From: Streptomyces diastatochromogenes | GTDB taxonomy: Bacteria; Actinomycetota; Actinomycetes; Streptomycetales; Streptomycetaceae | Assembly: GCA_001418405.1 (NCBI GenBank) | Contig: LIQL01000114.1 | Coordinates: 1-35,529 of the forward strand | Length of the DNA: 35,529 nucleotides | Direction of reading: 5' to 3' | Part shown: positions 1 through 8,407 of the stretch, piece by piece | Layout of the letters: the number at the start of each line of letters is the position of its first letter | Position numbering within the stretch: the first letter of the stretch is position 1 | Translations under genes and position numbers: made by a program | Notes under the pieces: generated by a model | Told to the model about the DNA's origin: nothing | Database searches by the model: none | What the model saw: the letters and a program-made list of their open reading frames with translations, nothing else

Positions 1-1
1 G

Positions 2-1435
2 GCAATCCCCCGGACGACCACCCCACCCACGGCCCTGCGGTTCGGCGACTGCCCCGACTCCGTTCCGACCCCGCCGGCGCCGGAGCACGTCGAATGCGGC
101 CGGCTCAGCGTGCCGATGGACTGGCACCGCCCGCAGTCACCGCGCATCGAGATCGCGGTCTCCCGGATACGCGCCTCGGGCACACCCGCCGAACGACGCG
201 GCATCCTGCTGGTCAACCCGGGCGGACCGGGCGGCTCCGGCCTCCCCTACGCGGTCACCAAACGCGCCAAACTCCCCGCCGGCGTGCGGCGTTCCTACGA
301 CGTCATCGGCTTCGACCCACGCGGCGTCGGCCGGAGCGCACCCGCCGACTGCGGCCCGATGGGCGGCCTCTTCGACGCACCGGGCACCGACCCGGTACCG
401 GTCGGCGCGACAGCGGAGAAGGAGTACCTCGCCGCACTGCACGCCATGGCGGACGACTGCGCCGGGGTGGCGGCCGCCGCACTGCCGCACCTGTCCACCG
501 AGCAGACGGCGCACGACATGGACGCGATCCGCGCCGCGCTCGGCCAGCCGAAAACCAACTTCCTCGGCGTCTCCTACGGCAGTTACCTGGGCGCCGCCTA
601 CGCGGCCCGCTTCCCGCACCGCACGGGCCGCATGGTGCTCGACAGCGTGGTCGGGCCCTGGAACTGGTACGACTTCGACGCCCGACAGAGCCAGGCACTA
701 CTGCGCCAACGCGACACGTTCCTCGCCTGGGTCGCCGCCCACCCCGAGCGCTTCGCACTGGGCGGCAGCGCGTCCGCCACCCGCGCGTCCTACCTGAGCG
801 CACGCCGCGGACTCGCCGAACATCCCGTGAACGGCTTCGGACCGGCGGAGTTCGACCGCGCCGTGTACCGCGCCCTGGGCCGCACCGAACGCTGGGCACC
901 CCTCGCCGACGGCCTGCGCGGCTACCTGCGCACCGGCAACCCCGACGCCCTCCGCCCGGCCGCCGCGTTCGACGGCCCCGACTCCCGCAACTACGAGGCG
1001 GCCAACCGCATCGTCAAGTGCGCCGACGGCCCGGCCCCCACGCCCCACCGCATCCTGACCGACCTCCACCGCATGCGACGCCTCGACCCCCAACCGATCC
1101 TGACCGGCATGGAGGCGACCACCTGCGCCTACTGGCACCAGCGCCCCCACCACCGCACGCCGCTCGGCAGCCCCGACGCGCCGCCCGCGCTGCTCGTCGC
1201 CTCCGAACACGACCCCGTGACCCCCATCGAGGGCGCGCACCGACTCCGCCCGCTCCTGCCCGGCTCGCGCCTGATCACGCTCCACGACGACTACTCGCAC
1301 GGCGTGTTCGCCAGCCGGGGCAACGCCTGCGTGGACGCCACCACGGCCGCCTACCTGACCGAGGGAACGCTGCCGGCCAAGGACGTGCACTGCACCGGCC
1401 CGGGCCTCCCGGAGGTACCGCAACAGGCACATTGA
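2..1435 (+). CDS. TAP-family alpha/beta hydrolase (tripeptidyl aminopeptidase-like), 5' end outside the window
   Basis: This is the C-terminal 477 residues of an alpha/beta-hydrolase of the peptidase S33/TAP type, usually secreted enzymes that release short peptides or hydrolyse esters. The frame is open from base 2, and the residues before the first in-frame Met at 110 already match the family (a FGDCPD...ECGRLSVPMDW start typical of the mature enzyme), so the true start and any signal peptide lie upstream. Visible catalytic parts are the oxyanion region NPGGPGGSG, the nucleophile elbow GVSYGSYLG (Ser), the acid in LLVASEHDPVTP and the His in DDYSHGVFA. The C-terminal TAP-like domain, with a Cys pair near the end, is present. 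It ends 142 bases before the convergent NAD kinase. Family is secure; substrate is not. Confidence 0.88.
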   Translation, partial: AIPRTTTPPTALRFGDCPDSVPTPPAPEHVECGRLSVPMDWHRPQSPRIEIAVSRIRASGTPAERRGILLVNPGGPGGSGLPYAVTKRAKLPAGVRRSYDVIGFDPRGVGRSAPADCGPMGGLFDAPGTDPVPVGATAEKEYLAALHAMADDCAGVAAAALPHLSTEQTAHDMDAIRAALGQPKTNFLGVSYGSYLGAAYAARFPHRTGRMVLDSVVGPWNWYDFDARQSQALLRQRDTFLAWVAAHPERFALGGSASATRASYLSARRGLAEHPVNGFGPAEFDRAVYRALGRTERWAPLADGLRGYLRTGNPDALRPAAAFDGPDSRNYEAANRIVKCADGPAPTPHRILTDLHRMRRLDPQPILTGMEATTCAYWHQRPHHRTPLGSPDAPPALLVASEHDPVTPIEGAHRLRPLLPGSRLITLHDDYSHGVFASRGNACVDATTAAYLTEGTLPAKDVHCTGPGLPEVPQQAH

Positions 1436-1577
1436 GGAAAAAGATCCGGAGCGCGCCGCGTCATGCTCGACGCCTTCTCCAAGGCGTCCGGCTACGGATA
1501 CGTACACCCACTCAGGCGCTGGGTTCCCGTACCCGAGCGCACCACGGTGAATCGACCTTTGCCCGGCGAGGAAGGGT

Positions 1578-2642
1578 TCAGCGGGCTGCGGTGGGCGGGG
1601 GCAGACGCAGGCCCGCCAGGTCCGGGGGGACGCAGGAGTCGGGGCGGAAGAACGGGGCGGACTCTCCGTCGGACGCGGTGGCGGGCGCGTCGGTGAGCCG
1701 GAAGCGGTCCCGCAGACGTCCGTAGAAGTCGGTGGGCTGGAGGCGGACGAGCCGCACGCGTTGCCGGGCGCGGTAGACGCCGATCCAGTCGCCCGGGTCG
1801 AGGACGCCACGGAGTTGGCCGTCGATGCTGACCGCGGCGCGGCCGGAGTGCGGCAGGAGGCGCAGCGCGACCGGTTCGTCGGGGGCTGCGACGACGGTGC
1901 GGTTGAAGGTCATGTGGGCGGCGATCGGGGTGAAGACGACGGCGTCCATGTGCGGGGAGAGCACGGGGCCGCCGGCAGCGAAGCTGTAGGCCGTCGAGCC
2001 GGTGGGCGTGGCGACCACGAGGCCGTCGGCCGAGTAGGCGGCCAGCAGCCTGCCGGAGATGTAGACACCGACGCCGACCTGGTGGTCCCGGGCGAGCTTC
2101 TCCACCACCACGTCGTTCAGGGCGTTGACGTCCAGCGGCAGACCCCAGCCGTCGCCCGCGGTGCTCTCCGGTCGCGCCTGCGGTGGCGGCAGAACTGGGC
2201 CGCGCCCGTAGCAGAGGGGAGCTTCCAGCTCGGCGGGCACCTCCGGGAGGCGGGAGGCGCGCACGGTCAGCGTCATGCGCTCCTCGACCGGGGCGTGGCC
2301 GGCGTGGACGGCGTCGAGGGCGGTGGTGATGTCACAGGCCGGCACTTCGGTGAGGAAGCCGACCTTGCCCAGGTCGACGCCGAGCACGGTGGCGCCGGTC
2401 TTCACGGCGATCCGGGCACCGCGCAGGAAGGTCCCGTCTCCACCCAGGGTGACGACCAGGTCGGGGTCGCCGGCCGCCCGCGCCTCCTCGCGCGCGGAGC
2501 GGCGCTGTTCATCCGCCGACCAGACGTCGATCTCGGTGCAGGGGACCTCGTGCGCCTCGCACCAGGCGTGCACGACGCCGGCTGCTTCCCGGGCGGCGTC
2601 CCGGCCCTGGTGGACGACGAGTCCAACGCGGTGTACGGGCAT
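1578..2642 (-). CDS. nadK: NAD kinase (ATP-NAD kinase)
   Basis: A 354-residue NAD kinase that phosphorylates NAD+ to NADP+ in the cytoplasm. Signature motifs are in order: GGDGTFLRG (residues 67-75), the NAD-binding ALND at about 174-177 (LNE in many homologues), and the glycine-rich TPTGSTAYSFAAGGP (212-226). The start is placed at the ATG at 2642, giving MPVHRVGLVV at the expected beginning of the Rossmann-like domain. A GAGG ribosome site stands about six bases upstream. The frame stays open for another 23 codons upstream, but that part is Arg/Gly-rich and not family-like. There is an insertion of Pro/Gly-rich residues near 140-168 compared with short bacterial enzymes. Streptomyces often have more than one NAD kinase, so this may be a secondary copy. 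It stands alone on the minus strand. Confidence 0.9.
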   Translation of the reverse strand: MPVHRVGLVVHQGRDAAREAAGVVHAWCEAHEVPCTEIDVWSADEQRRSAREEARAAGDPDLVVTLGGDGTFLRGARIAVKTGATVLGVDLGKVGFLTEVPACDITTALDAVHAGHAPVEERMTLTVRASRLPEVPAELEAPLCYGRGPVLPPPQARPESTAGDGWGLPLDVNALNDVVVEKLARDHQVGVGVYISGRLLAAYSADGLVVATPTGSTAYSFAAGGPVLSPHMDAVVFTPIAAHMTFNRTVVAAPDEPVALRLLPHSGRAAVSIDGQLRGVLDPGDWIGVYRARQRVRLVRLQPTDFYGRLRDRFRLTDAPATASDGESAPFFRPDSCVPPDLAGLRLPPPTAAR

Positions 2643-2813
2643 GGCGGACCTCGTCTGGTTGCCTCGTTCCACGGTTCTGCCCGCCGGGGTGCGGGGACTG
2701 CCTGGTCTCACCCGGTCAATCCTGGGGCCTCGGCGTGCGATCGGCCCACCGACATGCCGCGCGCCCGGCCGAGCCCATGGGCGGTCACCGAAACCCGACG
2801 AGCGACTCCACCG

Positions 2814-3863
2814 TCAGAATCCGTCGACGTCTACGACGGCCTCTGCGAAGGCCCGCGGAGCTTCCTGTGGAACATTGTGTCCCACGGCCAGGGTCCGGTG
2901 TGCGTATTTCCCCGTAAATTTCTTTCGATAAGCCGATCCGTTTCCCGGCGGGGTGAACGGGTCGTGAGATCCGTCAATGGCGATCGTCGGCACCCCGATG
3001 GCGGGAGCGGCGGCGAGACGCCTTTCCAGGGCGTCGTACCTGCGCTCGCCTTTTGCGAGACCAAGTCGCCAGCGGTAATTGTCGATCACAATGCTGACGT
3101 AATCCGGGTTCCGGAAGGCCGCTGCCGTGCGATCGAAGGTGGCGTCGCTGAAATTCCAGGTCGGAGAATTGAACCGCCACACCAGTTTCGCCAGGTCGTG
3201 TCGGTACTCTTCGAGGCCGAGCACGCCTCTTTCCGTGGAGAAATAGTATTGATACCACCATGCCCATTCGCTCTTCGGTGGCGACGGCATCTTATTGGCT
3301 TCGACATTTGCGATCAGATATCCGGTCACGGAGATCAACGCCTTGCATCGCTCCGGCCAGAGAGCCGCTATGATGTCGCCCGTCCGCGACCCCCAGTCGT
3401 ATCCGGCGAGAATGGCCCTATCAATCCTGAGGGCATCCATCAGCGCGATGATGTCAACGGCGAACGCCGACTGTTGAGCATTCCTGGGTGTTTTACCGGA
3501 AAGAAATCGCGTCGTGCCGTGGCCTCGCAGATAGGGCACCACCACCCGGTACCCCTTCGCCGCGAGCAAGGGTGCGACCGCGACGTAACTGTGAATGTCG
3601 TAGGGCCAGCCATGCAGAAGGATGACCGGCTGCCCGCGTACCGGCCCGGCCTCGACATACCCCATGTTCAGATCGCCGGCATTGATCTGCTTCACGGGAC
3701 CAAAGGATGTCCGCGGCACAGGATCAGCTGCGGGATGCGCCACCGGTTCTTCCGACGTGGACTGCGTACTACCGACCATTCCGAACGGGGCCGTCGCCGC
3801 GGCGGCAGCGACCGCGGCACCGAGGAAGTGACGACGACTGTGCGCGAGCCCGGGTATTTTCAT
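2814..3863 (-). CDS. Tat-exported alpha/beta hydrolase, epoxide hydrolase/haloalkane dehalogenase-like
   Basis: A 349-residue alpha/beta hydrolase. The ATG at 3863 has AAGGAG eight bases upstream. The N terminus is a twin-arginine signal (SRRHFLG at 9-15, then an Ala-rich segment), so export is likely. The core has HGWP (84-87) for the oxyanion hole, a nucleophile elbow GYDWGS with Asp156 instead of Ser, an acid in the DGSHDPF segment and a C-terminal His in VGHNVPQEAP. An Asp nucleophile with HGxP is characteristic of epoxide hydrolases and haloalkane dehalogenases rather than esterases. A long cap-like insertion rich in Trp and Tyr follows the elbow. Base composition differs from the neighbours: 34 of 60 bases are G or C in 3061-3120, and many third positions are A or T, suggesting acquisition. 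An exported epoxide hydrolase is unusual. Substrate unknown. Confidence 0.85.
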   Translation of the reverse strand: MKIPGLAHSRRHFLGAAVAAAAATAPFGMVGSTQSTSEEPVAHPAADPVPRTSFGPVKQINAGDLNMGYVEAGPVRGQPVILLHGWPYDIHSYVAVAPLLAAKGYRVVVPYLRGHGTTRFLSGKTPRNAQQSAFAVDIIALMDALRIDRAILAGYDWGSRTGDIIAALWPERCKALISVTGYLIANVEANKMPSPPKSEWAWWYQYYFSTERGVLGLEEYRHDLAKLVWRFNSPTWNFSDATFDRTAAAFRNPDYVSIVIDNYRWRLGLAKGERRYDALERRLAAAPAIGVPTIAIDGSHDPFTPPGNGSAYRKKFTGKYAHRTLAVGHNVPQEAPRAFAEAVVDVDGF

Positions 3864-4283
3864 CGACGTATCTCCTTGTTGAGGCGGCACCGGCGGGCCG
3901 CAAACGTCATGACATCGATCGCATGAGGGATTCGGACATCACATTCGTCTGATATCTGCGCCCGGGGTCTTCGTGAATGCGCCCTCGCACCGACGCTTCC
4001 TCCCGGCCATGCAACACGCGTCAGCGTGGTGGCGCACCACGCATTGCTCCGCCTGAGCGATTCCAGCACCCGGCATGTTTTCTCGCAGAGGTGGCCGTGC
4101 CGACGGTCGTGGCCTGTCCGCTCGCCGCCTGTCCGACCACGAAGCCGAGTCGCGTGAACCGGCGCCCGTCTCGCTCTGTGTGGCAGGAGTCGTCGATGCC
4201 GTGGAGCCGCGGACACGTCCCTCGGTCCTCCGGACACCGGGGCGAGAGTCACGGCGGCCTCCTTGCCGAGGCTCCGGTCTCGC
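3864..4283. other. 420-base stretch without a supported gene
   Basis: This lies between the hydrolase start and the carbonic anhydrase stop. Several frames are open on both strands, but none shows a recognisable domain, a convincing ribosome site or consistent codon bias. The end next to 3864 is AT-richer and should hold the hydrolase promoter; I could not pick out a clear -35/-10 pair. Confidence 0.4.
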
Positions 4284-4826
4284 TCAGCCGGGCTCCACGA
4301 CGGTGGTGATCTTCCCGCTCGCGAGGTCGTAGGCGTAGCCGCCGACCTTGATGTCGCTGATGGACGGCGCGAGCTCGGGTGCCGAGCGCAGCTTGGCGAC
4401 GTCCTGCTGGACCGTCCGGGACGGCTCCAGGACGGCCATCTCCAAGGAGGTCCGATCGTCCCAGCCGCCGCGGGCGGCGTAGCCGGCGCGCAGCTCGTCG
4501 TCCGCGAGGAAGCCCGTGCCGCAGTCGGTGTGGTGGATGACAGCGATCTCGAACCAGTCCGCATCGGGGGTCTTGTTCTCATGCAGGTGCACGATCCACG
4601 CGAGGTCCTTGATGATCGCCGGCGTCACGCGGCCACCGATGTTGCGTGCGACGATCGCTTCTCCGAGCCGGGCGCCCAGCACGGCCGCGGGCTCCACGCG
4701 AGGATCGATGCAGGTGATCAGGTACAGCTGCTGGAAGGGAACGAACGGGATCGGGGGGACGTCGGCCTGGTCACCGGAGGCCGCGAAGGCCCGGTTGCGT
4801 TCCAGGTACGGGGTGAAGTTCGACAT
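4284..4826 (-). CDS. Beta-class carbonic anhydrase
   Basis: A 180-residue beta-carbonic anhydrase, which interconverts CO2 and bicarbonate using Zn. The zinc and catalytic residues are visible: CIDPR (Cys39, Asp41, Arg43) and HHTDCG (His99, Cys102), with the ARNIGGRV motif between them. The start is the ATG at 4826 (MSNFTPYLERN), preceded by AAAGGA seven bases upstream; the longer open frame upstream has no family similarity. Length fits the short bacterial type. The gene stands alone on the minus strand, with 457 bases to the hydrolase downstream. No terminator was identified. Confidence 0.92.
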   Translation of the reverse strand: MSNFTPYLERNRAFAASGDQADVPPIPFVPFQQLYLITCIDPRVEPAAVLGARLGEAIVARNIGGRVTPAIIKDLAWIVHLHENKTPDADWFEIAVIHHTDCGTGFLADDELRAGYAARGGWDDRTSLEMAVLEPSRTVQQDVAKLRSAPELAPSISDIKVGGYAYDLASGKITTVVEPG

Positions 4827-5206
4827 GGCTGGTCCTTTGAGGAGGCGGTGACGGCCTGGGGCTGTGAGATCGGCACCGCAGGCACGGCGCCCATGTCCGC
4901 GCTGCGCGAGCCGGCCTGGTGGCCATGAGAAACAGGCGGGCGGCAGCAAGCCGTCCTAGCCACCACCATCGGCCACGAGGGGACCACCGGCCAGGCGAGC
5001 TCGCCCGGCAAGCACGAGGCGAGCGTCGCCAAGCAGTCCGTCACCAGCCGGGTCCACGCCGTCTCGCCCGTCCAGTCCACGCAGGTCAGCGCCGTGTGGA
5101 CGACCAGCTCGGATGGCAGGACCACCGTCCGCGCGGCTCGGCCGCTGCGGGCGGTGGTCGTCCGCGCACCGGCCGCGATCCGAAGGCTCCGGGATGGGGT
5201 GCGCCC
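4827..5206. other. 380-base stretch without a supported gene
   Basis: This region is upstream of the carbonic anhydrase and upstream of a kinase-like pseudogene. Frames are open on both strands but show no recognisable family. Together with the pseudogene and the gap that follows, it forms about 1.3 kb of low coding content, which looks like an eroded segment. Confidence 0.35.
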
Positions 5207-5453
5207 GTGGAACGGATCTTGGTGGTGGGTGTCACCGGCGCAGGCAAATCCACGCTCGCCCGAGCCTTGAGCGATGGACTATCCCAGACGCGTCATCATG
5301 CCTCGCGTCCTGCGCCGGTCCGTCTGGCGCACCGTCACACGTGAAGTCCTCTTCGGCGGCAACAGGGAGACCTGGACGGGCTGGCTGAGCCGGGAACACC
5401 CGGCCTGGTGGGCCTGGTCCCAACACGGGACCCGCCTGGCCGACGAGGCGGGA
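5207..5453 (+). pseudogene. Remnant of a P-loop adenylate kinase-like/topology-modulation-type ATPase, internally deleted
   Basis: The GTG at 5207 begins VERILVVGVTGAGKSTLARAL, a textbook Walker A (GVTGAGKST) at the N terminus of the small P-loop kinase-like proteins common in actinobacteria. From about 5277 a second reading frame, shifted by one, gives LDYPRRVIMPRVLRRSVWRT and then a segment containing FGGNRETW and HPAWWAW, the typical C-terminal half of the same family. The middle, including the region between the P-loop and the DYPRRV strand, is missing: roughly 60-70 residues are lost and the junction is out of frame. The second frame stays open to about 5669 but similarity stops near 5450. 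Reading this as a deletion with frameshift is inference from remembered family layout; a sequencing error alone would not restore the missing part. Confidence 0.7.
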
Positions 5454-6098
5454 CGCCCACAGCGCTCGGTCGCGCGTGGTGGCACGCTCCGGCCGAGGTG
5501 CCTCGTCGCGTTACGGCAACGGTCGGGGGCGCGTCGGTGTGTACCGGGGTCGGCGGTGCGGATGCTGAGGCCGTGTCAGCGCGCGGTGTTCAGAGCCGCC
5601 CGGGCGCCGGCGGTGTCCGCCGCCGTCGCGATCGGCCCCCTGAGCCGCGGCGCCGGTCCGCACGGTTGAGCCCTTGCGCACGGCTGCGGCCCGGATGGCT
5701 CATCACGGCATGACGACGCGCCAGGACGTGTCTGACCATGACGGCATGACGGCACGCCAGGAAGTCAGCAGGTCGGTGGCGGACACCGACGGCCCCGTCA
5801 TGGCCTCCGTCTCCGCCTCTGCCTGGACAGCCGTGTGCTCGATCTGGCGGCCGGCTTCCTCCTCCGGCGCCGGCCCGTACTCGGCCCGACGGGATGACGG
5901 CCCGGCGGCCGGACGCCGGGGCGGCCGGACGTGCGGACGGTGGCCCATACGTCCGCCGCCGGGCCAGAAACTCCTCCTCCGACCGTCGGTGCTGCGCGTG
6001 GCGGAACGCGCTCCGCCGCTGAGGGCCCGGGCAGTCCCTGTAGCGCCCCTCGCCGACCACGCATCACACCGACACGATCGCCACGAGGTGCTTTTCCC
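5454..6098. other. 645-base stretch without a supported gene; contains a short imperfect direct repeat
   Basis: No frame on either strand shows a recognisable product. At 5705-5734 and 5741-5770 there is an imperfect direct repeat (24 of 30 or so bases agree, spacing 36), sharing ACGGCATGAC followed by a G-C-rich CGCCAGGA core. The last part, before 6098, must contain the promoter and leader of the multicopper oxidase. Confidence 0.4.
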
Positions 6099-7718
6099 AT
6101 GTCCACACACTCCAGACGCGCCCTGCTCGGCGCGGGTATCGCCGCCGCCGGCAGCGGTCTGCTGGCCACCGGGGCCAGCGCCCTGGACGCCAAGACCGGC
6201 AGGCATCGCTCCCGCGGCACGCCGCACCCCCCTGACGCGCACGACGGCCCCGGCTCGCCGGGACCCCACGGCCACGACACCGCGTCCCACTACGTCTCTC
6301 CGCACGGTCCCGAGGTCATCAAAGCGGAGAAGTACCGGGGGTCGGGCCCCGTTCGCCGCTTCAAGTTGACCGCCAGCGCGGCCAAGTTCGACATCGGCGG
6401 CCGGATCGTCAACACCTGGGCGTACGGCGACCGGCTGCCCGGCAAGGAGATCCGGGTCAACGCGGGCGACAAGGTCGCCGTGAGCTTCCACAACCGTCTC
6501 CCGCACTCCACCACCGTCCACTGGCACGGGGTGCAGATCCGCAACGACATGGACGGTTCGCCCGACATCACCCAGCGCAGCGTGAAGGCCGGCCGCTCCT
6601 TCGACTACACCTTCGCGGTCGACAGGCCCGGCACGCACTGGTTCCATCCGCACGTCGGCGTGCAGCTCGACCGCGGGCTGTACGCGCCGTTGATCGTCGA
6701 GGACCCCCGCGAGCCCCTCTCGTACGACCACGAGTGGGTCGTCCTGATCGATGACTGGCTCGACGGGGTCGACGGAATGACCCCGGACGCGATGCTGGCC
6801 GAGCTGAACAAGAACAAGCCCGGTGGAGCCAGCGGCCACGGCGGCATGCAAGGACACGGCGGCCGGTCGGCTGCGGCCGCGGCGTCCCAGTGGCGCAGGC
6901 GTGCCAGGCACCTGCTGTCCGACGACCCCTCAGACAGCATCGAGCATCCGTTCCACCTGATCAACGGCCGGGCGGCCAAGGACCGGGAGACCTTCCGCGC
7001 CAAACCGGGCGACCGCATCCGGATCCGCCTCATCAACGCGGCCGCCGCCACCGCCTACCGCGTCGCGCTCGGCGGTCACAACATGACCGTGACGCACACC
7101 GACGGCTACCCGGTGAAGCACAAGACGACCGACAGCCTGCTCATCGCGATGGGCGAGCGCTTCGACGTACTGGTCACGGCGAAGGACGGCGTCTTCCCGC
7201 TCACCGCGCTCTCCGCGGGCAGCAAGAACCAGACCGCACAGGCCCTCCTGCGGACCGGTGACGGCGAGGCGCCCAACGAGAAGATCCGCCCGACGGAGCT
7301 GAGGAGCGGGGGGCTGAGCGCGGACAAGTTCAAGGCAGCGGCGTCGGTACGGCTCTCGGACAGCAAGCCGGACCGCACCATCAAGATGGACCTCACCGGC
7401 TCCATGAAGGACTGGGACTGGGCGATCAACGGAAGGCCGTTCACGGAAACCCAGCGGTACGCCGTGCACCAAGGGGAGCGGGTGCGGATCATCTTCCACA
7501 ACAAGACCACGATGTGGCACCCGATGCACCTGCACGGACACACCTTCGCGCTGCCCAACGGCGGCCCCCGCAAGGACACCACCATCGTCCTGCCGGACAA
7601 GAAGGTCGCGGTGGACTTCGACGCCGACAACCCCGGTCTGTGGATGCTGCACTGCCACAACATCTACCACTCGGAGTCGGGGATGATGACCGTCCTCGGC
7701 TACAAGACGAGGCGATGA
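6099..7718 (+). CDS. Tat-exported three-domain multicopper oxidase (laccase/CotA-like)
   Basis: A 539-residue multicopper oxidase that couples one-electron oxidation of phenols or metal ions to reduction of O2 to water outside the membrane. The ATG at 6099 has GAGGTG about eight bases upstream and opens a twin-arginine signal (SRRALLGAG at 5-13, hydrophobic to about 28). Copper ligands are complete: HWHG (141-144), HWFHPH (180-185), HPMHLHGH (474-481) and HCHNIYHSESGM (518-529), so type 1 copper has Cys519, His524 and an axial Met529. A Met axial ligand implies a low-to-moderate redox potential. A His/Gly/Met-rich loop near 243-255 could bind copper, as in CueO-like enzymes, but this is inference. 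It differs from the two-domain Streptomyces small laccases by its length. A 12-bp hairpin lies 92 bases after the stop. Confidence 0.93.
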   Translation: MSTHSRRALLGAGIAAAGSGLLATGASALDAKTGRHRSRGTPHPPDAHDGPGSPGPHGHDTASHYVSPHGPEVIKAEKYRGSGPVRRFKLTASAAKFDIGGRIVNTWAYGDRLPGKEIRVNAGDKVAVSFHNRLPHSTTVHWHGVQIRNDMDGSPDITQRSVKAGRSFDYTFAVDRPGTHWFHPHVGVQLDRGLYAPLIVEDPREPLSYDHEWVVLIDDWLDGVDGMTPDAMLAELNKNKPGGASGHGGMQGHGGRSAAAAASQWRRRARHLLSDDPSDSIEHPFHLINGRAAKDRETFRAKPGDRIRIRLINAAAATAYRVALGGHNMTVTHTDGYPVKHKTTDSLLIAMGERFDVLVTAKDGVFPLTALSAGSKNQTAQALLRTGDGEAPNEKIRPTELRSGGLSADKFKAAASVRLSDSKPDRTIKMDLTGSMKDWDWAINGRPFTETQRYAVHQGERVRIIFHNKTTMWHPMHLHGHTFALPNGGPRKDTTIVLPDKKVAVDFDADNPGLWMLHCHNIYHSESGMMTVLGYKTRR

Positions 7719-7809
7719 CTCCGCCGCTCCCGGCTGACCGGCTCCCGCGCTCCCAGCCCCCGCCACGACCGGGATCCCCATAGCCATCCGCCGCACCACG
7801 CAACACGAC

Positions 7810-7844
7810 CGCTGGCCGGGCCTCCCCGAGGAGCCCGGCCAGCG
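7810..7844 (+). terminator. Rho-independent-type terminator after the multicopper oxidase
   Basis: A perfect 12-bp inverted repeat (7810-7821 CGCTGGCCGGGC with 7833-7844) around an 11-base loop is followed by GCCTTTCATTTC. It lies 92 bases after the multicopper oxidase stop. Confidence 0.8.
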
Positions 7845-7909
7845 GCCTTTCATTTCGACTGCGGGTCGAGGGGACTCCCGCGGCCCGGCCCCGATGGGGC
7901 CCATTGCGT

Positions 7910-7937
7910 CCCGGCCCGCACCGTGGTGCGGGCCGGG
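7910..7937. terminator. Hairpin between convergent genes
   Basis: A perfect 12-bp stem (CCCGGCCCGCAC, 7910-7921, with 7926-7937) closes a four-base loop, CGTG. It lies just after the stop of the secreted-protein gene on the minus strand, so it probably ends that transcript and backs up the preceding terminator. No T-run follows on either side. Confidence 0.6.
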
Positions 7938-7945
7938 CTCCCGTG

Positions 7946-8407
7946 TCACTCCCCGTCGCCCCCGCCTACCGCGCGCACCGGGCCTTCCCCACCTTCCCGG
8001 TCTTCCGCGCCGCCCTTGGCTTCCTTGCCTCCGTTGCCTTCCCTGCCCTCCGAGCCCCGGCCCTTGTCCTCGTCGTCTCCTCTGCCTTCTCTGCCCTCAG
8101 AACCCCGGCCCCGGTCCTCGTCCTCTCGCGGGAGGACGACGGTGTTGTCGCAGCCCACGGACGAGCCCATCCGCGTGCTCTGGGCCCCCGGGGAGCCCTC
8201 GCCGCCGAGCGCGTTGCCCAGCACGCCGTTGAGGATGCCGACCTCGCCGAGGACGTCGACGTTCGTGTCGTGCGACCGGCACTGGGAGCCCTGCCGGACC
8301 TCGAACCCTTCGCCCCTGCCCCCATCTGCGTAGGCGGCGCCGGCGCAGAGGAAGCCGAATCCGCCGAGGGCGACGGACACGACGACGGTCTTCTGAAGCT
8401 TGTTCAT
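7946..8407 (-). CDS. Small secreted Streptomyces protein with a charged repeat tail
   Basis: A 153-residue secreted protein. The ATG at 8407 has GGAG seven bases upstream. MNKLQKTVVVSVALGG starts a Sec signal peptide ending near GAAYA (residue 27). The mature N-terminal part (about 30-92) resembles a family of small secreted Streptomyces proteins of unknown role, with a Cys43/Cys86 pair likely to form a disulfide, a hydrophobic DVLGEVGILNGVLGN segment and QSTRMGSSVGC. The rest is an added tail of about 60 residues rich in Glu, Arg and Gly, including a 16-residue repeat built on GRGSEGREG (residues about 100-124). Chaplins have a similar size and hydrophobic/Cys layout, but the specific chaplin motif is not seen. 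Function unknown; surface or spore-coat roles are only a guess. Confidence 0.8.
   Translation of the reverse strand: MNKLQKTVVVSVALGGFGFLCAGAAYADGGRGEGFEVRQGSQCRSHDTNVDVLGEVGILNGVLGNALGGEGSPGAQSTRMGSSVGCDNTVVLPREDEDRGRGSEGREGRGDDEDKGRGSEGREGNGGKEAKGGAEDREGGEGPVRAVGGGDGE

Noticed and set aside
1463..1696. 77-codon plus frame starting MLDAFSKASGYG after the hydrolase
   Set aside because: Second half is antisense to the NAD kinase and becomes Gly/Arg-rich; no ribosome site strong enough to support it.
1761..3926. 721-codon open frame on the plus strand
   Set aside because: It runs antisense through the NAD kinase and hydrolase genes, has no domain and no ribosome site, and is explained by GC-rich codon bias keeping the opposite frame open.
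7946..8407. Chaplin or rodlin identity for the small secreted protein
   Set aside because: Size and Cys pair fit loosely, but the chaplin core motif is absent and the sequence matches another small secreted Streptomyces type better.
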